From Planctomycetota bacterium (lineage in GTDB: Bacteria > Planctomycetota > PUPC01 > JACPCR01): DNA of 48,737 nt. Below the pieces are notes generated by a model. It saw only the letters and a program-made list of their open reading frames with translations. It did not search any database and was not told where the DNA came from. The DNA lies in contig JAQBXN010000059.1 of assembly GCA_027625095.1 (NCBI GenBank), positions 1 to 48,737 of the forward strand, in the 5' to 3' direction. A program made the translations under genes and the position numbers. Of this stretch, positions 43,395 to 48,737 are shown in pieces (positions within the stretch are counted from its first letter, which is position 1; each line of letters begins with the position of its first letter).

Positions 43395-44162
43395 CTATTT
43401 CCCGGCGTGCTTCTTGTAAAGGGCGTAGAGCTTCGGATGCTGTTTTTCCAGATCCTCAGCATTCTTCGCTTCGATTTTTTCGGTCTTTGTCTTGCCATCG
43501 ACTTTAGTGGTGATGACTAATTCGAGGGCATCTTCAGGTAGTTCCTTGATCTCGACAGTACGTGCTGTCTCGGTGACCGTGATGGTCTTGACGCCGTTGA
43601 CGGTGGTGACCGATACGCTGTCGCCCTTTGCCCCGACCGCGGTTGTTACGCCTACTGAAATGGTCGCCTGCCCACCTCCGAGTAGGATTACCTGTCCAGG
43701 TACCACTTGGAGACCCCCGCCAGCCCCTCCACCGATTTGAATGACCCCGCCAGCCCCTCCACCGAAATGAATGACCGACGTGGCAACCCCAGTCTCCTTC
43801 TTCGGTTCATTCGAGAGGGCCGATATCTTGTCTTCGTCTACGCCCAGGCGTCTCAATGCTTCGGCTGCCGCGGTGCTGGTAGGCTTGTCCTTTGCGCCGG
43901 CCAACTGCTCGAGAATCGTCATTCCACGGGTTCCGGTCTCCGCTTTGCCCGATTTCATCGCCTTTTCCAATGGAGCGATGGCTGACGACCCGGCGGCGAC
44001 CAGTTTGGTGGTGGCGGCTTCTCTTTCAGGAAATTTGTCTGATTCGAGTTGAGATATCCACTCAGCCACCTGTTGGGATGTTGGGCCCTCAGGCTCATCT
44101 CCGTGGACGAAAGAAAGGAAGAGGGCTGTCAGACCGCATGAGATAAGTGTTTTCTGGATCAT
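43395..44162 (-). CDS. Exported hypothetical protein with HEAT-like N-terminus
   Basis: This 255-residue protein starts with a signal peptide (LISCGLTALFLSFVHG). Residues 28-110 form helical repeats of HEAT type (EREAATTKLVAAGSSAIAPLEKAMKSG), followed by a glycine-rich stretch with a ten-residue repeat VI-x-x-GGGAGG (encoded by a 30-bp direct repeat about 43712-43775), and a beta-rich C-terminal half ending KLYALYKKHAGK. No enzymatic motif is visible. Such HEAT-plus-beta proteins are frequent in Planctomycetes and relatives and have no assigned role. It is convergent-free and divergent from the heparinase gene, 230 bases away. Confidence 0.75.
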   Translation of the reverse strand: MIQKTLISCGLTALFLSFVHGDEPEGPTSQQVAEWISQLESDKFPEREAATTKLVAAGSSAIAPLEKAMKSGKAETGTRGMTILEQLAGAKDKPTSTAAAEALRRLGVDEDKISALSNEPKKETGVATSVIHFGGGAGGVIQIGGGAGGGLQVVPGQVILLGGGQATISVGVTTAVGAKGDSVSVTTVNGVKTITVTETARTVEIKELPEDALELVITTKVDGKTKTEKIEAKNAEDLEKQHPKLYALYKKHAGK

Positions 44163-44392
44163 GGTCGGAAAAGCTGTGTCAGGAAAAAATAATGTGGGGG
44201 TGCGCGGCCCAGATACTATCAGACCTTCACTCGTTTACCGGTCGGAATCTCTCTCGCGTCTGTGCAGTACCGGCCATTCAGATTTTCAAGCTGAGTGGGC
44301 GTTGATACAGTCCGGCCCGGTCTGACCCAAAGTCGGGCCCCGTGCGGATGCTTAGAAGATGCTTTTGACCAATCCACTGGAGACCCTGAAAA

Positions 44393-46402
44393 ATGCTCAC
44401 GCTAAAAGACGCAGCCGGTGAGGTATGTGGTTCCATCATCGGATGGAGTTCGACATCGTCTGTCGAAGACCTTTCCACTTTCATCGCAAATCTCCGCAGA
44501 CGCGAAACGCCCCGGCTTGGTTACACACGGTCGTTCATTAATGACTTGTGCAGGAGTGCGACCGATTCGCAGAAGGCTTCGGCCCGAAAAACGATAGGGG
44601 AAGCGCTTGAAAAAGACCTCATAACGGGGGCCCACCAGAACACCATCACAGCAGTCGGAGACATCACGCTTTTCCTTGGTGCGGATGCCGAAATCTGCGA
44701 ACGAATTGGTGCTGCATGTCTTGCAGCCCAGGAGAAATGGGCGGAAGGACCGTGGGGAACGACCCGCAGCATTTGTGAAATGCTGCGACGTTTGTTCCCG
44801 CTGGATTGCTGCTCAGAGAGATCACTGATTCCGCTCTTCGCATGGTTGAATCGGCAGATTTGGAAAGAGTGGGAGTGGGCACGCACCTGGGACGAATCCC
44901 TTCTTGGCAATTCCGGCCACAACTGGTGGCTGCATACTTTTCTCGGGTTCTTCGAAGCCGGGCTTTTCTTTCCCGAATTTAAGGGCTTCAAAAAATTTCA
45001 GGCATTCGCGCCGACATATTTCGAGCGGGAAATGAACGTACTCTTGGAGGCAGATGGCTTCACCCGCGAGCGATCCGGATATCACTATGGAACGGTAAAT
45101 CACTTCATAGATTTCCTGCACATCGCCACAGAAAACGGCATCCCGGTCAGTAGAAACTACCTGAGTAAGCTGCGACTCGGTGTAGAGGCATGTGGTAAGG
45201 TTCTCACTCCGGGTGGTGACGTACCCATGATGGGTGACTCAGGTAATAAACATCGCGAGTGGCCCACCGCCTCGAGCCTGGAAAGGCTTCGCGTCCAGGC
45301 CGCAGAATTTGAACTGCCAGATCTCAAAGCCATTGCGGAAGCTCTCGACCCCGATTGGTCACCAAGGTTTGAAGGCCACCTCATCAGCGGTGGAAAAAAT
45401 CTGATTGCAGAATTTGAGCGACTTCAGAGCGGGCCCGGCTTTCAGCATACACACCTGCCACTGGACACTGTCCTTCCGGATTCGCATTACTACTTCATCC
45501 GCAACGGTTGGACACGAGACTCAGACTATGTCGCCCTTGAAGCAGGTGAAATAGGTAACATTGTCAGCAGCCATGACCACACGGCTGTGTTCGGTTTCGA
45601 ACTCTACAGCCGCGGCCGCGCCATCCTGATTGATAATGGCAGTGGCCCTTACGGAAATACTCCCGAACGAAATTGGAGGGTCAGCAGTGCCAGCCATAAT
45701 GTTGCCACCGTGGACGACGAAGACCACATCCCGATGTCAGAACTTTCCCCTGAATGGCGATGGACACACACTGTCACTCCAGACGTCGACGAGTGGCTTT
45801 CTCAAAAGCACTTCGCCTACTTCAGTGGAGCTCATGAGGGCTATCGCCACCTGCCCCCTGAACGACGGGTGGCCAGTTGTCGACGGAAGATTTTTTACCT
45901 GAGAAATGTGTATTGGATTCTGATAGATCGCTTCACCCCTGAAACCGACGCGGAGCACACCTACAGACAGCATTTCCATGTAAATGCTGAGTGCAGGCTT
46001 GAGGGCTATCAACTGGTTACTGCGGGCAGAGGCGGTAACTTGCTCATTCAGAACGCAGTCCAGAATCCTTCCGTTGTTTCACCTGCGCTCGAGCCCTGTC
46101 CGTTCCCTCTGGACGATTATGACAATCCCAGGCACTTCACTTATTCGAGCCGGCTCTCAGGCAAACACCTTTTTGTTACCTGCCTTGTTCCGTTCATGGA
46201 CGAAAATATTCCTCGCCTGGAACTGCAGTTCATTGATATCGAGTCCGACGGCCGAATCCTCGATCCCTGGGAGGCTACCGCACTGGAGATAAGCATCAAT
46301 GGGCGCCGTGACGTCTACGTGGATATGCACATGCAATGGAATCTGCCGTGGCAAGCGGGAGGCTATCAGGGCGAGGGCAGGTTATTCCATTCCATCTGCT
46401 GA
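44393..46402 (+). CDS. Heparinase II/III family protein
   Basis: The 669-residue protein has the heparinase II/III layout: an alpha/alpha toroid N-terminal half, then a beta-sandwich. Catalytic-site candidates are Asn177 and Trp178 (GNSGHNWWLH), Tyr230/His231/Tyr232 (RSGYHYGTVNHF), and the later SSHDHTAVFGFELYSRGR, in which a histidine binds zinc in relatives. It is expected to be a polysaccharide lyase acting on a uronic-acid-containing glycan such as heparin or alginate. No signal peptide is seen. The start is ATG 44393 with GGAG ten bases upstream. It is convergent with the conserved unknown gene. Confidence 0.88.
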   Translation: MLTLKDAAGEVCGSIIGWSSTSSVEDLSTFIANLRRRETPRLGYTRSFINDLCRSATDSQKASARKTIGEALEKDLITGAHQNTITAVGDITLFLGADAEICERIGAACLAAQEKWAEGPWGTTRSICEMLRRLFPLDCCSERSLIPLFAWLNRQIWKEWEWARTWDESLLGNSGHNWWLHTFLGFFEAGLFFPEFKGFKKFQAFAPTYFEREMNVLLEADGFTRERSGYHYGTVNHFIDFLHIATENGIPVSRNYLSKLRLGVEACGKVLTPGGDVPMMGDSGNKHREWPTASSLERLRVQAAEFELPDLKAIAEALDPDWSPRFEGHLISGGKNLIAEFERLQSGPGFQHTHLPLDTVLPDSHYYFIRNGWTRDSDYVALEAGEIGNIVSSHDHTAVFGFELYSRGRAILIDNGSGPYGNTPERNWRVSSASHNVATVDDEDHIPMSELSPEWRWTHTVTPDVDEWLSQKHFAYFSGAHEGYRHLPPERRVASCRRKIFYLRNVYWILIDRFTPETDAEHTYRQHFHVNAECRLEGYQLVTAGRGGNLLIQNAVQNPSVVSPALEPCPFPLDDYDNPRHFTYSSRLSGKHLFVTCLVPFMDENIPRLELQFIDIESDGRILDPWEATALEISINGRRDVYVDMHMQWNLPWQAGGYQGEGRLFHSIC

Positions 46403-46412
46403 TGGGTTCAGG

Positions 46413-46431
46413 CTCAAATGGGAACTTTGAG
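46413..46431. other. Weak hairpin between convergent genes
   Basis: CTCAAA (46413-46418) pairs with TTTGAG (46426-46431) around a seven-base loop between the convergent heparinase and unknown-family genes. No T-tract follows, so terminator function is doubtful. Confidence 0.3.
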
Positions 46432-46467
46432 TTACTGGAAGATCTAGATGGGAATAGAGTTGCCGAC

Positions 46468-47658
46468 CTACTCTCTTGCGTAGAGCGGCGCTTCACCCAC
46501 CTGATAAACCACATCCAGTTCCGGCGTCTCCAGTTTGGTGTGGTCTGCGGCCCGTGACTTCAGGCACGCCTCCAACATCCCACTTACCAGAAGGGTGCGC
46601 TCAACCGGATAGTTGGCCTTACCGGTCATGAACATATCCTCGACGTTTTTCATCAGGCTGGCTGAGTAAGTCACCGCGGGATTGGGTGGCAGATAGAACT
46701 GCGTGGATATCGGATAGTCGAGCCCCTCCACTTTTGCCGCGAAGGTGTAATCCTTGACCGCGCCGTTAAGCATCAGAAGTGTGGCTCTTGTGCCATCGTT
46801 GTATTCGACGAAATACGCGGCCGGATTCTTGACCAACCCTTGCAGGCGGCCAGTGCCCTGCAGATCCTGTGTGCGTCCATCTGCTTCGGACAGGCCGCAA
46901 GGTGAATCGCTGCGTGATAACGCGGCTTCCAGCAATCGTTTCGACCAGCGGCCTTCGTCGCCGGCTTTCCAGACCTCGTCGCCATCGATGAGGTGGACCG
47001 AAGCGACGCCGGTTTCGCCTCCACCGCGGCGTTCAATCATGCATTGCATGGATTCCAGCGCGTGGAAGTCCATCGCATCAGAACCTCCCACGCCGACCAT
47101 CAGCGCGTCTTCAATGGCACATCCGTAAGGCATGTCGACGTCCGGTAACCGCCAGGTGACCGGGAGTGAAGAACCGGCCAGCATCGGGAAACCGAGACGG
47201 CGTGAGTCTTGCACCATTTCCGTAGCCTTCTCAAAACTGTAAGAGAGATGCTTGTCGTTGAAGACCGGAACAGAACGTCCGTCGGCTTCGAACACCTTCA
47301 CGCATTCTTTGAAAAACTCGTACCGAGGATACTGGACCTGTTGGAGATCATTGCACGGGTAGTTTCCGTGCTCACCAATACTGAGAATGCCATCGACAGC
47401 GAGTTTGTCCCCTCCACAGCGGAGAGCGGTGGCGATAGTTGGAAAGACCTCGAAGCCGAATTCCTGGGCACGGATATCACTCTGATCGCCTTCGGGTTTC
47501 TGATCGACATAAAGTGAAACGATCTTCGTGTTCGGACGATGCCACCGCCCATTCCAGGGATAGCCGACGAGGAAACGATCGGCCATGTGCTGAGCATGTG
47601 AAAGGTAATAGTAAACAGTGGTGATAACTGCGAGTCGTTTGGGGGCTTCGTTTGGCAT
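46468..47658 (-). CDS. Conserved protein of unknown function (first tandem copy)
   Basis: This 396-residue protein belongs to a family found in Planctomycetes, Acidobacteria and relatives, with no known activity. Conserved blocks are TTVYYYLSHAQHMADRFL, KIVSLYVDQKPEGD, TALRCGGDKLAVD, SIGEHGNYP, PVFNDKHLSYSFEKA, GSSLPVTWRLPDVDMP, and ALESMQCMIERRGGGETG. No cofactor motif is evident. The start is ATG 47658; a TTG six codons upstream lies at the edge of a period-7 array and is less likely. It stands 160 bases from a second copy. Confidence 0.85.
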   Translation of the reverse strand: MPNEAPKRLAVITTVYYYLSHAQHMADRFLVGYPWNGRWHRPNTKIVSLYVDQKPEGDQSDIRAQEFGFEVFPTIATALRCGGDKLAVDGILSIGEHGNYPCNDLQQVQYPRYEFFKECVKVFEADGRSVPVFNDKHLSYSFEKATEMVQDSRRLGFPMLAGSSLPVTWRLPDVDMPYGCAIEDALMVGVGGSDAMDFHALESMQCMIERRGGGETGVASVHLIDGDEVWKAGDEGRWSKRLLEAALSRSDSPCGLSEADGRTQDLQGTGRLQGLVKNPAAYFVEYNDGTRATLLMLNGAVKDYTFAAKVEGLDYPISTQFYLPPNPAVTYSASLMKNVEDMFMTGKANYPVERTLLVSGMLEACLKSRAADHTKLETPELDVVYQVGEAPLYARE

Positions 47659-47668
47659 GGAAAGCGTG

Positions 47669-47703
47669 ATGAGCAATGAGTAATGAGTAGTGAGTAAGTA
47701 CGT
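47669..47703. repeat. Period-7 short tandem repeat
   Basis: Heptads ATGAGCA, ATGAGTA, ATGAGTA and GTGAGTA follow in order from 47669 to 47696, and the pattern fades by 47703. It lies just upstream of the start of the first unknown-family gene. Confidence 0.8.
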
Positions 47704-47758
47704 TTGCGTCGGTTACTCTCAGGAGGAGATTCACCCGCCGCTTCTGAGACATTCGAGG

Positions 47759-47821
47759 ATCCAGCATCGAGCATCCAGCATCGTGTAACGAGTAACACTT
47801 ATTCATTACTCATTACGCTCA
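47759..47821. repeat. Period-7 short tandem repeat (nine heptads)
   Basis: Nine consecutive heptads of the form A-N-C-N-N-N-N (one is ATTCATT) run from 47759 to 47821. The last heptad includes the stop codon of the second unknown-family gene. With 47669-47703 it brackets the gap between the tandem genes. Confidence 0.85.
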
Positions 47822-48737
47822 GTCTCTCCAATAGTGTGATTCTTGCGGCGGCTGGTAACTAATGTTGAGGTGCGGCGTATCGATCAGTTTCCCTTCCTGA
47901 TGGAGACTTTCGACGCCAGCCGCTGTGAGGCCGGTGGTCAAGAGATTCCGTTCGATTGGCCATGTTGGTTTACCGGTGAGAAACATCTTTTCGACATTGT
48001 TCATCAGCGGCGAGAAGAAATTCGCCAGGGTGAGCGACGCTGAACCTGGCATCTGTAGATACATTTGTGTCGATAGCGGTTCTTCACGCCCTTTGATGCG
48101 AGCGGCGAAATTAAAATCCTGGACGACACCGTTGAGCAGGATCATGGTGCACTTGAGCCCATCGTTGTGCACGTAGTGATAGGCGATGGGCTCAGCGGAC
48201 ATCTTCTTAAGTTCGTCGATGTTTGGAAAAATCTGATTAAAGCCCGCTCGTGCTGGAACGAATTTATGGCTGCGGCAAAGGTTGGCGTCAAAGAGTTCAC
48301 GAGACCAGACCTGCGCGTGATGGGCTTTCCAGAAGGCAGGGCCCTTGAATGCCTGAAGACTCTTCACACCACACTCACCTCCCTTCCTGCGTTCGACCAT
48401 GCACTGAAGAGTTTCAAGCCCATGAAAGTCATAGCTGTCCGGCCCGCCGAAACAGACACAAACCGCCTCTTCGACTTCGGCGCCGAAAGGCATTTCGATG
48501 GAAGGTATCCGCCACGTCACCGGCAGGCTTGAGCCGGCCATAAATGCGAAACCGAGACGCTTCGAAGTCTCAACCATTTCGACGGCCCAGTCCCAGTTCC
48601 AGGAAATATGTTTGTCATTAAATATGGGAGCGGTGCGGCCAGTCTTCTCGTAGATCTCGACGATCTTCATGAAGAGTTCATAACGTGGATAGAGGTATTG
48701 CTTCTTGTCATTCTGGCCGTACTCGCCGTGCTCCCCG
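47819..48737 (-). CDS. Conserved protein of unknown function (second tandem copy, 5' end cut by window)
   Basis: About 305 residues are visible; the frame continues through the window edge, so ATG 48670 is internal. The conserved blocks are those of the first copy: GEHGEYGQND, APIFNDKHISW, GSSLPVTWRIPSIEMP, GLETLQCMVERRKGGECG and the common C-terminal MNNVEKMFLTGKPTWPIER. Tandem duplication followed by divergence is likely; the two copies are far from identical. Confidence 0.9.
   Translation of the reverse strand, partial: GEHGEYGQNDKKQYLYPRYELFMKIVEIYEKTGRTAPIFNDKHISWNWDWAVEMVETSKRLGFAFMAGSSLPVTWRIPSIEMPFGAEVEEAVCVCFGGPDSYDFHGLETLQCMVERRKGGECGVKSLQAFKGPAFWKAHHAQVWSRELFDANLCRSHKFVPARAGFNQIFPNIDELKKMSAEPIAYHYVHNDGLKCTMILLNGVVQDFNFAARIKGREEPLSTQMYLQMPGSASLTLANFFSPLMNNVEKMFLTGKPTWPIERNLLTTGLTAAGVESLHQEGKLIDTPHLNISYQPPQESHYWRD

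Overview
The window is about 48.7 kb from the chromosome of a Gram-negative bacterium with many secreted enzymes. Three things point to the PVC / Hydrogenedentota / Poribacteria part of the tree, but I cannot fix the phylum. First, there is a set of families common there: a DUF1080 (3-keto-disaccharide hydrolase-like) protein, two Gfo/Idh/MocA oxidoreductases, two phytanoyl-CoA dioxygenase-like proteins, a creatininase-like protein, FG-GAP propellers, a HEAT-like exported protein and a conserved unknown family. Second, there are lipoprotein and Sec signals. Third, the intergenic DNA is rich in short degenerate repeats. The rod-shape genes mreD-mrdA-rodA argue against classical Planctomycetes.

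Layout. 1-7466 (mostly +): the tail of an unknown gene, a carbamoylase-type nitrilase, a tightly packed four-gene operon (DUF1080, AIM24-like, exported FAH-fold hydratase, LUD protein), a minus-strand membrane protein with cysteine pairs, an aspartoacylase-like zinc protein and a Gfo/Idh/MocA protein. 7676-12313 (-): a coupled creatininase-like / ceramidase-like pair, a putative lipoprotein and a second Gfo/Idh/MocA protein, interrupted by a 190-bp inverted-repeat element. 12379-22798 (+): housekeeping block of trpB-trpA, an AbiEii-like nucleotidyltransferase with a small partner, a SpoU RNA methyltransferase, hisC-hisB, then mreD-mrdA-rodA.

22925-34295: a YfhO-like membrane protein divergent from an alpha/alpha-toroid protein, an FHA scaffold protein, two FG-GAP proteins and a secreted esterase, then tRNA-Glu(CUC) with its own promoter and terminator and a MazEF-type module. 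34603-48737: a DUF2061 protein, an orphan GAF protein, an operon of a 1772-residue exported propeller protein with two phytanoyl-CoA dioxygenase-like enzymes, an exported HEAT-like protein, a heparinase II/III protein, and two tandem members of a conserved family of unknown function, the second cut by the window edge.

The least explained signals are: period-7 short tandem repeats at several intergenic sites and one coding site; a 190-bp element with matching inverted ends and three internal hairpins; a 48-bp tandem repeat sharing a 29-nt perfect inverted match with a site 27 kb away; a long paired leader before trpB; and the giant-protein/dioxygenase operon. No CRISPR array, rRNA, insertion sequence or prophage was seen.
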